Assembly: GCF_003710935.1 (NCBI RefSeq)
Contig: NZ_RHHS01000043.1
Coordinates: forward strand, 1 to 40,872
Direction of reading: 5' to 3'
DNA length: 40,872 nucleotides
From: Brevibacillus gelatini
Lineage (GTDB): Bacteria > Bacillota > Bacilli > Brevibacillales > Brevibacillaceae
Shown here: one piece after another, positions 1 through 7,811 of the stretch
Position numbering within the stretch: the first letter of the stretch is position 1
Layout of the letters: each line of letters begins with the position of its first letter
Program-made: the position numbers and the translations under genes
The notes under the pieces: model-generated
The model's input: the letters and a program-made list of their open reading frames with translations, nothing else
Databases searched by the model: none
What the model was told of the DNA's origin: nothing

Positions 1-53
1 GGAGGATAAACCCCGAGGGCGGATGTGGAGATCCACTGTGCGATCATACCTTT

Positions 54-62
54 TTATCCACA
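54..62 (+). promoter_or_regulatory. Single perfect DnaA box
   Basis: TTATCCACA matches the DnaA-binding consensus exactly. It is isolated: I see no cluster of boxes and no AT-rich unwinding element, so it is not an origin. It may be a chance match or a DnaA-titrating/regulatory site. The rest of positions 1-213 shows no gene; a small dyad with arms GTGGA/TCCAC lies at 25-36. Confidence 0.3.
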
Positions 63-227
63 GTCTGGAAACTGGTGATTGCAGGCTCTATTCCCGCCAC
101 AGCCCTTACAGAAATATTTGTATCTCCTTCAATCTTCCGACAAGAGCTTTAAGATGTCAAAGTTAAAAAACAGAGAATGAGCGAGAAAACAGGAGAAAAC
201 ATTACTTTATAGTGGGAGGGATTGCTG

Positions 228-527
228 ATGGAGCGCTACGACCACTTATACGACGTTTCAGAAAACGCAAACGTCCGTTTTCTCGGATTTATCGCCGAGG
301 GAACGAGACACGACTTCGGCATTGTATTCACGCACAAGTTTTATGGAAAGCCGTTGGTGATCTGTATGCAGACGGGGCAATCTACCCTTCTCAGTTCAGA
401 GGATGCGGTCAATCCAGAGTACCTGCAGAAAATTTTCCGACTGAACACGGAAAATGAAGCCCAGACACTCGCCGAATTTTTCCAGGAGTACTTGCCTCCC
501 GTTCCATTTGAAGAAAATCAGTATTAG
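228..527 (+). CDS. DUF3055 (SAV0927-like) small protein
   Basis: A 99-residue soluble protein without signal peptide or membrane segment. The ATG at 228 is preceded by GGGAGGG at 214-220 with 7 nt spacing, so the upstream in-frame TTG at 222 is rejected. The conserved core (NVRFLGFIAEGTRHDFGIV, then LLSSEDA near residue 55) looks like the DUF3055/SAV0927 family of small Bacillales proteins, assigned from memory of the family pattern; no biochemical role is known to me. It is monocistronic, ending in a strong terminator 5 nt downstream. No oddities in composition. Confidence 0.7.
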   Translation: MERYDHLYDVSENANVRFLGFIAEGTRHDFGIVFTHKFYGKPLVICMQTGQSTLLSSEDAVNPEYLQKIFRLNTENEAQTLAEFFQEYLPPVPFEENQY

Positions 528-531
528 CGGG

Positions 532-562
532 CGAGCAGAAGTTTATCTTCTGCTCGTTTTTT
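532..562 (+). terminator. Rho-independent terminator of the DUF3055 gene
   Basis: A 10-bp perfect stem CGAGCAGAAG/CTTCTGCTCG with a 5-nt loop is followed by six T. Confidence 0.9.
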
Positions 563-673
563 CTTGGTCCCAAGACTTCCTCCAGCAGTTGGGCTGTTCC
601 GGCAGAAAGCGTCCTGTTTACGAAGCGGGCTGCCACAGCATAAAATCGGGATAGAGAAGGGGGAGGGGCGAAC

Positions 674-1477
674 ATGAGTGTACATAAATGGTCGGCAAAG
701 GAGTCGCAAGGAGCGGTTGTGCTGGTGCACGGCACGGGAGAGCACCATGGCCGATACGCGCACGTCGCTGCATTTTTGAATCAACAGGGGTGGGACGTCT
801 ATGCGGATGACTTGCCTGGCTGGGGGCGCTCCCCGGGAATCAGGGGGCATATCGATTCGTTTGACGATTATGTGAAAAAGGTGCGGGAGTGGACCGTAGC
901 GGCCCTGGAAGACAGCGCGGGCAAACGGCCCGTTTTTTTGCTGGGGCACAGCCTGGGCGGATTGATTGCTGTGCGCTTCGTGCAGAGTGAAAAAGCGGCG
1001 CAAGAGCTGGCAGGGCTGATGTTGACCTCCCCGTGCCTTCGGTTAAAGCTGGAGGTGCCGGCCTGGAAGGCGCAGGCAGCAAAACTGCTGGACCGCTTTT
1101 GGCCGACGCTTGCGCTCGCAAACGGGATCACGCCCGACATGGTCTCACGGGACGAGGCCGTACAAGCGGCCTACAAAGACGATCCGCTTAATTATCCGAA
1201 AGTGAGCGTGCGCTGGTTCCAGGAACTGCACAAAGCGATGCAGGCGGCCTGGGAGGAGCGTGCACGGCTCAAGGTGCCTGTGTTGGTGCTGCAGGCGGGC
1301 GACGACTCGCTGGTTGATGCAGACGCCGTGGAGCGCTTTACAGAGGGCATCCAGGGGAACAAGACGTTTCGCCGCTTTCCGGGCTTGCGCCACGAAGTGC
1401 TGAACGAGCCGGAACGGGAAGACGTACTCAGGCAAATGAACGGCTGGATGAAGGAGATCGTTTGCGACAAAATGTGA
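674..1477 (+). CDS. Alpha/beta hydrolase, lysophospholipase/monoacylglycerol-lipase type
   Basis: A 267-residue serine hydrolase of the Hydrolase_4 (PldB/YtpA/monoacylglycerol lipase) group, expected to cleave acyl esters of lysophospholipids or monoglycerides in the cytoplasm. Seen: HGTGEH oxyanion motif at 19-24, nucleophile elbow GHSLGG with Ser93, catalytic Asp probably Asp211 in AGDDSLVD, and His240 in LRHEVLNE, the last being typical of this subgroup. Length is normal. ATG at 674 follows GGGAGGGG. The stop codon overlaps a CcpN-like site belonging to the next locus. No hairpin with a T-run follows, so read-through into the SR1P region is possible. The substrate cannot be named from sequence. 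Confidence 0.85.
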   Translation: MSVHKWSAKESQGAVVLVHGTGEHHGRYAHVAAFLNQQGWDVYADDLPGWGRSPGIRGHIDSFDDYVKKVREWTVAALEDSAGKRPVFLLGHSLGGLIAVRFVQSEKAAQELAGLMLTSPCLRLKLEVPAWKAQAAKLLDRFWPTLALANGITPDMVSRDEAVQAAYKDDPLNYPKVSVRWFQELHKAMQAAWEERARLKVPVLVLQAGDDSLVDADAVERFTEGIQGNKTFRRFPGLRHEVLNEPEREDVLRQMNGWMKEIVCDKM

Positions 1478-1483
1478 CATACT
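1473..1483 (+). promoter_or_regulatory. CcpN-like operator, distal
   Basis: TGTGACATACT fits the B. subtilis CcpN consensus TRTGHYATAYW (recalled from the literature) at every position. It overlaps the stop codon of the upstream hydrolase and lies about 40 bp before the -35 of the SR1P promoter. CcpN represses sr1, gapB and pckA under glycolytic conditions in B. subtilis. Confidence 0.45.
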
Positions 1484-1513
1484 AATTGGTGTAAAATGTG
1501 TTTCATTACCGTA

Positions 1514-1543
1514 TTGACTGTGAATAATGTGTCATATTAATAT
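1514..1543 (+). promoter_or_regulatory. Sigma-A promoter of the SR1/SR1P transcript
   Basis: TTGACT at 1514-1519 and TAATAT at 1538-1543 are separated by 18 bp. Predicted start is near 1550, giving an RNA of about 230 nt ending at the terminator at 1780, close to the size of B. subtilis SR1 (about 205 nt). Confidence 0.6.
1528..1538 (+). promoter_or_regulatory. CcpN-like operator, promoter-overlapping
   Basis: TGTGTCATATT fits the recalled CcpN consensus TRTGHYATAYW in full and lies in the spacer, touching the -10 element, where a bound repressor could act. A third related element (ATGTGA-CA-TCACAT, 1567-1580) lies downstream of the predicted start. Confidence 0.5.
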
Positions 1544-1613
1544 AAGAGCATGATAAATCAAATCATATGTGACATCACATTTCATTTGGAATAACAATGC
1601 GGAGGGGACACAG

Positions 1614-1739
1614 ATGGGAACTATCGTATGTCAGACTTGCGGGACCATCATCGAGCATTTTGAAAGCAACTCAGTGAAAACGCTTTATGCCGTATGCAAT
1701 TGCGAATGCAGACCGGAGCAAAGACAGGAAAAAGAATGA
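1614..1739 (+). CDS. SR1P-family GapA-binding peptide
   Basis: A 41-residue Cys-rich peptide beginning MGTIVCQTCG, with Cys6, Cys9, Cys28, Cys30 and Cys32 in an arrangement suggesting a zinc site. The N-terminus and length match the SR1P family (small-RNA-encoded peptide that binds glyceraldehyde-3-phosphate dehydrogenase GapA in B. subtilis and promotes its action with RNase J1). GGAGGGG at 1601-1607 with 6 nt spacing fixes the start. The C-terminal 12 residues are charged and hydrophilic. The gene has its own promoter and terminator and two CcpN-like sites. Identity is by family pattern; binding to GapA is inferred from the family. Confidence 0.8.
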   Translation: MGTIVCQTCGTIIEHFESNSVKTLYAVCNCECRPEQRQEKE

Positions 1740-1750
1740 CGAAAACGGTG

Positions 1751-1780
1751 CAGGCCTTTCAACAAAGGCCTGTTTTTTTT
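1751..1780 (+). terminator. Terminator of the SR1P transcript
   Basis: Perfect 9-bp stem CAGGCCTTT/AAAGGCCTG with a CAAC loop, followed by eight T. Confidence 0.95.
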
Positions 1781-1847
1781 GACAACCTTTTCATATTGGA
1801 GGATAATGAGGAAGAGTGTAATTCGTTGCAAAAGGAGGAATTGTTTC

Positions 1848-3989
1848 ATGAAACGTAAGCCCATGCAGGGTTTGCTGGCCGCCGCGCTGCTGGTCACCTC
1901 CCTGTGGACCGGGACTCCAGCGTTTGCGAGCAGTATCGGACAGGAAATCAAAATTGACGTAAGTCAGCCGGAAATTTCCAGAGACGGCTTTGACATTTCC
2001 AAGGAATATGCGGTTTGGAAAGTGGAAGGGGAACAAACGCTCACTCTGTACAATTTGAGCAAGCAGACCGAGACGAAGATCGGCAACAAAAATTCTGAAA
2101 AGAAAAAACCGCGGGTCGACGGAAAATACGCCGTCTGGATCGATTCCCGCCACGGCGGAGCAGACGTGTATTTGTACGACATCGCCAACGACGAGGAAAT
2201 TCGCCTGACCAGCGGAAATGCCTCTGCAACCGATCTGGAGATTTCGGGGAAAAAGGTCGTTTGGTCGGGAAAAAGTGATGCAGGAACAGACATTTTCATG
2301 TACGACATCGCGACAGGCGACACAACCCGCGTATCTACCAGCGGCAAAGCCAGCGATCCGACTGTCAGCGACAGCTATGTAGCGTGGGAAGATTCCCGTG
2401 CCGGCAACCCGGACATCTACTACTACGACATCGGCAAGCAAAAAGAGGAAGTGGCTGTAGAGGGCAAGGCGCAGCAGACGGATCCGAGCCTTTACAGCGA
2501 CAAAATTGCCTATCTACACGGACAACAGGTATACGTTTACACCATCGGCACGGGAAGAAACAAGCAGCTGACGAATACGACATCCTCCAAGTCGGGTGTA
2601 CATATTTACAAAGACACGATTCTCTACCTGGACGACGATGATTTGGCGTATCAAGAAGTTGGCAAGTCTTCGGGCAAAGAAATCGCGACCAGTGTGTTTG
2701 AGCCTCTCGCTCCTCGCATTTACGAAGACTACGCCATGTATGCAAAGAGAGACAACAACAAAAAGCTGCGTCTCCATATTTACGATCTGGACGAAAAAGA
2801 AGAAATTACGCTGGGTGCTACCTCCGGAGAGCCAAGCCAACCGGACGGCTCTGACCGCTATGTCGTGTATTTGTCAGAGTCGAAAAAGAAAACCTCCGTT
2901 GTTCTGTACGATACGGAAAAAGGAACGAGCAAGATCATCAGCAAAAGCAATGCAGACCCGGTTCGTCCGGTTGTGAGCGGCAAGTACGTAGTCTGGTACG
3001 ACAAGCGGGAAGACGCACTCATTGCCTACGACATTCGCAAAGGCACGGAAAAGCAGATTACGAACGAAGATGACGACCAGTTGCCGAGCGAAACATTGTA
3101 TGAGGTCGACGGCACCAAGCTGTTGTGGGTCAATCTTGACCGCCGCGCCAACCTGATGATTACCGACCTGGCAACAGGCAAGGAAATAGAAGTTACCAGT
3201 CTGAAAAACGAGCCGTTGAGTGTGGATATTTACGGCAATTACGTTGTCTGGGTGGAAGAATCCGGCAAGAAAACAGCGAATATTTACCTGTACGATATTG
3301 AAGAGCAGGATGATCTGTTGATTCGCAAAAACGTGGAAGTACAGTCCGCGCAAATTGGGGACGACTTTGTGGTCTGGAGCGAAAACAGCGGAGGAGCCAA
3401 AAATGGCTGGGATTTGTACTATTACCGAATCGAACGTCAGCGGACTGAGTTGCTGCTTCGCTACTCAGAGGGCGACCAAAAAAATCCGCAAGCTTCCCGC
3501 AATATGATTATTTTTGAAGATAACCGCTTGTCTTCCAAAGAAAAAGATTTTTATTATGAGCTGTACGATGTAGAAGATCGCTCTTACAGCGATATAGAGT
3601 TTGACGATGATGCGGAGATTTCCAGCCCGAGAATCGGCGGCAATCGCATCGTCTGGATCGACGAGCGCGACGGGGGGCCTGTCGTGTACACGATGGCATT
3701 TGCAAGTCCGCGTAATGATGATGCTGTAGAAGATCCAGAACCCAAGCCAGAACCAGAACCAGAGCCAGGCGATTACAAAGAGTATCGATTGATTGACTTG
3801 ATGATCGACGGCACGCTGGGGGAAAAACTGGAAAGCGCCGGTTTCTCCAAAATTGTGTTTGTCTTCTTCCAAGGGACAAAAGATGAAGTGACACTGTCGT
3901 TAAAAGACGGTTTAATGGATTCTGACCGTATGGCTGATTTGTTTGAAAAAGCGGGTGTCAGAGGAATCGACGTTCGAATTTACAAGTAA
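1848..3989 (+). CDS. Secreted beta-propeller (TolB-like) repeat protein
   Basis: A 713-residue exported protein. Residues 1-27 form a signal peptide (Lys/Arg start, hydrophobic core, AFA before the predicted cut). From about residue 45 to 610 I count 14 repeats of roughly 40 residues, each with a strand like YVVW followed by D-R/G-x-D-I-Y-x-Y-D-I, the pattern of TolB/WD40-like propeller blades; 14 would suit two seven-bladed propellers. A Pro-Glu/Lys linker (PEPKPEPEPEPG) leads to a C-terminal domain of about 75 residues that I do not recognise. AAAGGAGG at 1831-1838 supports the ATG at 1848. It is monocistronic with a shared terminator. The role is unknown; binding of proteins or glycans at the cell surface is only a guess. 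Confidence 0.75.
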   Translation: MKRKPMQGLLAAALLVTSLWTGTPAFASSIGQEIKIDVSQPEISRDGFDISKEYAVWKVEGEQTLTLYNLSKQTETKIGNKNSEKKKPRVDGKYAVWIDSRHGGADVYLYDIANDEEIRLTSGNASATDLEISGKKVVWSGKSDAGTDIFMYDIATGDTTRVSTSGKASDPTVSDSYVAWEDSRAGNPDIYYYDIGKQKEEVAVEGKAQQTDPSLYSDKIAYLHGQQVYVYTIGTGRNKQLTNTTSSKSGVHIYKDTILYLDDDDLAYQEVGKSSGKEIATSVFEPLAPRIYEDYAMYAKRDNNKKLRLHIYDLDEKEEITLGATSGEPSQPDGSDRYVVYLSESKKKTSVVLYDTEKGTSKIISKSNADPVRPVVSGKYVVWYDKREDALIAYDIRKGTEKQITNEDDDQLPSETLYEVDGTKLLWVNLDRRANLMITDLATGKEIEVTSLKNEPLSVDIYGNYVVWVEESGKKTANIYLYDIEEQDDLLIRKNVEVQSAQIGDDFVVWSENSGGAKNGWDLYYYRIERQRTELLLRYSEGDQKNPQASRNMIIFEDNRLSSKEKDFYYELYDVEDRSYSDIEFDDDAEISSPRIGGNRIVWIDERDGGPVVYTMAFASPRNDDAVEDPEPKPEPEPEPGDYKEYRLIDLMIDGTLGEKLESAGFSKIVFVFFQGTKDEVTLSLKDGLMDSDRMADLFEKAGVRGIDVRIYK

Positions 3990-3991
3990 AC

Positions 3992-4029
3992 AAAAAAAGG
4001 CGACTGGCACAGCTTAGTCGCCTTTTTTT
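3992..4029. terminator. Bidirectional terminator
   Basis: 14-bp stem with A7 on the left and T7 on the right (core GGCGACT/AGTCGCC), serving the convergent genes on both sides. It includes the last codons of the minus-strand gene. Confidence 0.9.
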
Positions 4030-6044
4030 GTTGCTTCTGTCAAATAAGGTTTTGCCAGCACCAGCCCCGCCAAAAACAGCAAGACCGCTATGTAGGCAGG
4101 AAGCAAATGCACAAAATCAACATAGCCAACCGCGAAGTGAATCCCGATGCCGGCAGCGAAGCCGGGGATGCCCGCGAGTAACAGCGTCCACCAGACCCAT
4201 GCTTCGCCCCGGCGAAAGCCCCAGAGACTGATGAGCAGGACGGCAAGGCCGTCAGAGACGAGAGCGCCGCCGAAGCCAGCCCGGTCGTGGGCGATCAGCG
4301 GGATCAGCCGCTCGTTAAAAGCGTGCAGCATCTCGGCCGATACGCAGAGGAAGACGAGATCGGAAGGGACAAAGACGCCTGTGATCCCGATCAAGGAAAT
4401 AACCAGCCCGGCTCCGGTTAAAGCAAACCCAATGACCACAAACAAAAGCTGTCCCCACAGTGCCATTTTCCATACGCGGTCGTTGTGCCGCTCTGGAGGA
4501 AGCGCAGGCAGGTGTCTGCTCGCTGGTGTGCGCAAGGCCAATAGAAACAGGGGGAGCAGCAGGAGCGCGAGTACAGCATGCAAGTAGTCAAAATAACCGT
4601 AGCCAATAAACAGGAAAAAGCTGGAGAACCCGACAGCTCCGGAGGCGAGCAACACGGCGCGCGTCCAGTGAATGCCGCTCTGCAGGCCGTGAAGGGATAA
4701 CTGCGCGTAAATAATACCGATCGAGATCATCGTTCCCGCCAGGCAGATCCGGTCATGCGACATGAAGGAAAGCAACTGGGGGCTGATCTGTGCCAGTTGC
4801 TCCGCTGTCATTTGCAAAAAGCGTTCGTCGTACGGGAGGATGACAGTGGAGACTGCGACCAGCCATGCCAGTGCTCCGCCGACGATCATCCCGATCCCGA
4901 GCAGAAGCCCCCACACCCAGGCAGGGAACCCACGGGCGGCGCGATCCTGCTTCGCGGCGGAATCTGCGGTCACGGATGCTGCTGCTTGTTTTTTACAATC
5001 GTCTACGCCCGTAGTCCCGACAGCCTGATGGGCAGCGCGGGTTTGCCAGATGGCTTCATTCACCCTTTTGGGCAAGCCGGGGCCCGCGTACACGAGGCCG
5101 CTGTGCAACTGTACGAAATCGGCGCCAGCTTCCAAAAAGGCCAAGGCATCAGCAGGCTCGATGATCCCGCCGGAGCCGATCAGCAGACAGTCGGGCCAGC
5201 TTTGCCGCGTCCACCTGACCGATTGCAGGGCGGCCTCGCGAGACGGTTTGCCTGTCTGGTACAGGAGCGCCTGCGAAGCTTTTGCATCTGTTGGAGCCTT
5301 TTTCACGCCGCCAGCCACCATGATGCCATCCAGCCCTGCTGTACGGGCGATAGAAAGCAGCGAAAGCCACTCTTCTTTTGCCAGCCCCGGTGGCAAAACC
5401 AGCAGGATCGGGCGTTTGGTCGTCAGCCGCAGACGGGACAAATGCTCTTGCCACTGGGCATCGCTCCACGGTTGCTCTCCTTGATGCGCCCGATAGTCCA
5501 GCGAGAAAAACGAGCAGTACGGCTGTAGCCGCGAAATCAACTGCTCTCGTTCAGCAGTCGCTTCCCCGAGCGCAGCCCCCGGGCGAAAGCCAAGTCTGGC
5601 TCCAAGGGGGATGGCTACAGCCGGGGAGCGGCGCAGGCACTCTTCCAGAGCGGCGACTCCCGGATTTTCCAGTGGTGCGCTGTATGTAAGGGAGACATCC
5701 ATCGTCTCGCGCAAGGTAAGCCCTGGATAAGACAATGGCTCCAGCGTAACCGGCCCCAGCTCGATGTAGCCAAAGCCGAAGCGGGACAGTGCGTCGAGCG
5801 CTTTTCCCGCAGGATCGAGTCCTGCCCCCAGACCGACAGGGGTCGGAAAGGTCAGGTCCCCGACTGATTTGGCTAATTCGGCGGGCGGCTGCATATGGCC
5901 CATCAGCTCGATCATGGCAGGGCCGCCGGGCAGCTTTGCCAATGTGCCGATGGCAGTGAGCGTGAAGCTTCGCGCCCGTTCTGGCGGCATGAGAAAAAGC
6001 AGTGGCTTGAACAACGTCTGGTAGGACCAGTCTGGCATTTTCAT
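4014..6044 (-). CDS. Dihydroorotate-dehydrogenase-like domain fused to a duplicated membrane domain
   Basis: About 676 residues. Residues 1-340 follow the class 2 DHOD barrel: an opening like PLLFLMPPERAR, GLGAGLDPAGKALDAL, ELGPVTLEP, and the phosphate-binding LLIGSGGI (287-294) with GADFVQLHSGLVYAGP. The usual catalytic Ser loop (SPNTPG) is replaced by SFFSLDYRAHQ, the FMN/substrate Lys (VKIAPD) by LVLPPG, and the Asn of the ATNT strand by VAGGVK, so DHOD activity is doubtful. After a polar linker come about eight membrane segments made of two related halves (about 396-497 and 553-657), each with a buried HDR motif (430-432, 586-588) followed by G-x-x-x-S-x-G. The start is chosen because AGGAAGGTGATG sits 5 nt before this ATG; an ATG at 6068 is in frame but lacks a ribosome site. 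The function is unknown. Confidence 0.7.
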   Translation of the reverse strand: MKMPDWSYQTLFKPLLFLMPPERARSFTLTAIGTLAKLPGGPAMIELMGHMQPPAELAKSVGDLTFPTPVGLGAGLDPAGKALDALSRFGFGYIELGPVTLEPLSYPGLTLRETMDVSLTYSAPLENPGVAALEECLRRSPAVAIPLGARLGFRPGAALGEATAEREQLISRLQPYCSFFSLDYRAHQGEQPWSDAQWQEHLSRLRLTTKRPILLVLPPGLAKEEWLSLLSIARTAGLDGIMVAGGVKKAPTDAKASQALLYQTGKPSREAALQSVRWTRQSWPDCLLIGSGGIIEPADALAFLEAGADFVQLHSGLVYAGPGLPKRVNEAIWQTRAAHQAVGTTGVDDCKKQAAASVTADSAAKQDRAARGFPAWVWGLLLGIGMIVGGALAWLVAVSTVILPYDERFLQMTAEQLAQISPQLLSFMSHDRICLAGTMISIGIIYAQLSLHGLQSGIHWTRAVLLASGAVGFSSFFLFIGYGYFDYLHAVLALLLLPLFLLALRTPASRHLPALPPERHNDRVWKMALWGQLLFVVIGFALTGAGLVISLIGITGVFVPSDLVFLCVSAEMLHAFNERLIPLIAHDRAGFGGALVSDGLAVLLISLWGFRRGEAWVWWTLLLAGIPGFAAGIGIHFAVGYVDFVHLLPAYIAVLLFLAGLVLAKPYLTEATKKGD

Positions 6045-6116
6045 CATCACCTTCCTGATTTTTCCCATTTCTATCTTAGCTCAAAAGGTTCAGGCAATAC
6101 ATCCCCGGACCAGAAG

Positions 6117-6154
6117 AAAAAAAGCCGTTGCCCCGGCAAAAGGGGGCAACGGCT
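6117..6154 (-). terminator. Terminator of speA
   Basis: On the minus strand, a 12-bp stem AGCCGTTGCCCC/GGGGCAACGGCT ends in seven T, just after the speA stop codon. Confidence 0.9.
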
Positions 6155-6174
6155 TCGACCGCCAAAAAGGGTGC

Positions 6175-7647
6175 TTAACCCGAGATCGCGGTTTGTCTTT
6201 TGATGACTTTGATCGTTTTCAGTGACTCATCCTCAGGTCCCTGGACAGGCAGACCGACGCGGATGTTTTCCTGAATGTAGGAAATGTTATCCTCTGTAAT
6301 GACCTCTCCCGGCAGGAAAATGGGAATCCCCGGCGGATACACCATGATGAACTCCGCGATGACACGACCTGCGGCTTCGGTGAGCGGGATTGTCTCCGTC
6401 TCCGCATAAAAAGCATCACGCGGCGTCGTGGACAGTACGGGAATGTTTGGCAAGGAAATGGTCGGCATTTCTTCCGCCTGCACATGGGCAAATTCCACGG
6501 ACAGCTCGCGCAGCGCGTTTACAAGTGCAAGAATGGATTCTTCTGTATCCCCTGCCGTGACAAAGCAGAGAATGTTGTACAGATCGCTCATTTCCACTTC
6601 GATGTTGTACTTGTCGCGCAGCCAGTTTTCCACTTCCCAGCCGGTAATGCCGAGATCGCGGACGTGGATCAACAGCTTCGTCGGGTCCATGGCAAACGTT
6701 GCCGGCTTTCCGAGTATTTCTTTGCCGACGCAGTAAATGCGCGGAATCTCGTTGATGAGGTCGCGTGCCTTGTTCGCGAGCTGCATCGCTTGTTCGACCA
6801 GCATCTTTCCGTTAAGCGCCAGGTGCTGGCGGGCCATATCGAGCGAAGCCAGGAAGATGTAAGACGTAGACGTCGTCGTCAGCATGCTCAGTACCGTTTT
6901 CACGCGGTCAACATCGACCAGGCCTTCGCGCACGTTCAGGATGGACGTCTGCGTCAGCGAGCCGCCAAGCTTGTGTACGCTCGTCGCAGCCATGTCGGCC
7001 CCAGCCTGCATGGCGGAAATCGGCAGGTCCTCATGAAAATGAATATGCACGCCGTGCGCCTCGTCCACCAGGACCGGAATTTCGTAGTTGTGCGCGGTTC
7101 GCACGATCTCCCGCAAGTCTCCGGCAATGCCGAAGTAGGTAGGGTTGATAACCAAAAGTGCCGCAGCGTCAGGGTGGGCTTCCAGTGCTTTTTGCACAGC
7201 TTTCACAGTAATCCCGTGGGAAATCCCCAGACGCTCGTCCATCGCTGGATGAATGAAAATCGGTACCGCTCCGGCGAAAATAATCGCCGACATGACAGAT
7301 TTATGCACGTTTCTCGGTACGATGATTTTGTCGCCAGGGCGGCATGTCGCCATAATCATCGCCATAATGGCACCGCTTGTCCCCTGAACGGAGAAAAATG
7401 TATGGTCAGCGCCGAACGCTTCGGCAGCCAATTCCTGTGCTTCTTTAATCATCGCCTTCGGATGGTGCAAGTCATCCAGTGGCGCAATGTTAATGAGGTC
7501 TATCGAGAGAGCATTCTCCCCGATGAACTCGCGAAATGCCGGATTCATGCCCATACCCTTCTTATGGCCCGGAATGTGAAATTGAATCGGGTTCCGGTTG
7601 GCGTGTTCCAACAACCCGCTGAACAAAGGAGTTTTCATTTGTCTCAC
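6175..7647 (-). CDS. speA: Arginine decarboxylase, Orn/Lys/Arg decarboxylase class I
   Basis: 490 residues, the same length as B. subtilis SpeA. A PLP fold-type I enzyme making agmatine from arginine, the first step of putrescine and spermidine synthesis in Bacillales. Seen: substrate/PLP motif FHIPGHKKG at 23-31, VQGTSGA at 87-93, VDEAHG at 194-199, and the PLP lysine Lys226 in TSVHKLGGS. The C-terminal domain (about 390-490) carries YPPGIPIFLPGE, typical of the family. The start is GTG with GTGAGG 8 nt upstream. It stands alone with its own promoter and terminator. Lysine decarboxylase is the alternative in this family, but the length and the speD gene in the same window favour SpeA. Confidence 0.88.
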   Translation of the reverse strand: MRQMKTPLFSGLLEHANRNPIQFHIPGHKKGMGMNPAFREFIGENALSIDLINIAPLDDLHHPKAMIKEAQELAAEAFGADHTFFSVQGTSGAIMAMIMATCRPGDKIIVPRNVHKSVMSAIIFAGAVPIFIHPAMDERLGISHGITVKAVQKALEAHPDAAALLVINPTYFGIAGDLREIVRTAHNYEIPVLVDEAHGVHIHFHEDLPISAMQAGADMAATSVHKLGGSLTQTSILNVREGLVDVDRVKTVLSMLTTTSTSYIFLASLDMARQHLALNGKMLVEQAMQLANKARDLINEIPRIYCVGKEILGKPATFAMDPTKLLIHVRDLGITGWEVENWLRDKYNIEVEMSDLYNILCFVTAGDTEESILALVNALRELSVEFAHVQAEEMPTISLPNIPVLSTTPRDAFYAETETIPLTEAAGRVIAEFIMVYPPGIPIFLPGEVITEDNISYIQENIRVGLPVQGPEDESLKTIKVIKRQTAISG

Positions 7648-7701
7648 TACGATCGCCTCACTTTACGAATCAAGAATAAAGGGGATAAAACAAACAAATT
7701 G

Positions 7702-7729
7702 AGTATAGCAAAATAGGGGGGGAAAGCAA
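7702..7729 (-). promoter_or_regulatory. speA promoter
   Basis: Minus strand: TTGCTT (7724-7729), 16-bp spacer with a run of C, then TATACT (7702-7707), about 55 bp before the start codon. Confidence 0.5.
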
Positions 7730-7811
7730 GCGAATTTTTATTCATATTCGCGTGTGGCAGCAGGAGTTTTCCCTGCTTGCCGAGAAGCTTTACAAAAACG
7801 GGGTGATGGAG

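Larger units (their letters stand above)
1550..1780 (+). ncRNA. SR1-type dual-function sRNA (candidate)
   Basis: This is the transcript predicted from the promoter at 1514-1543 to the terminator at 1751-1780. It carries the SR1P reading frame. In B. subtilis SR1 also base-pairs with ahrC mRNA; I could not test pairing here because the target is outside the window. The call rests on the encoded peptide, the size, the CcpN-like sites and the terminator. The exact 5' end is inferred. Confidence 0.55.

Noticed and set aside
54..62. Perfect DnaA box as a sign of a replication origin
   Set aside because: Only one box, no AT-rich element and no dnaA, dnaN or rep gene nearby.
6045..6068. Upstream ATG at 6068 as start of the DHOD-like fusion
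   Set aside because: No ribosome site precedes it, whereas AGGAAGGTGATG lies directly before the ATGs at 6047 and 6044.
6484..7716. Open frame of 410 codons on the plus strand opposite speA
   Set aside because: Antisense shadow of speA; no ribosome site and biased composition.
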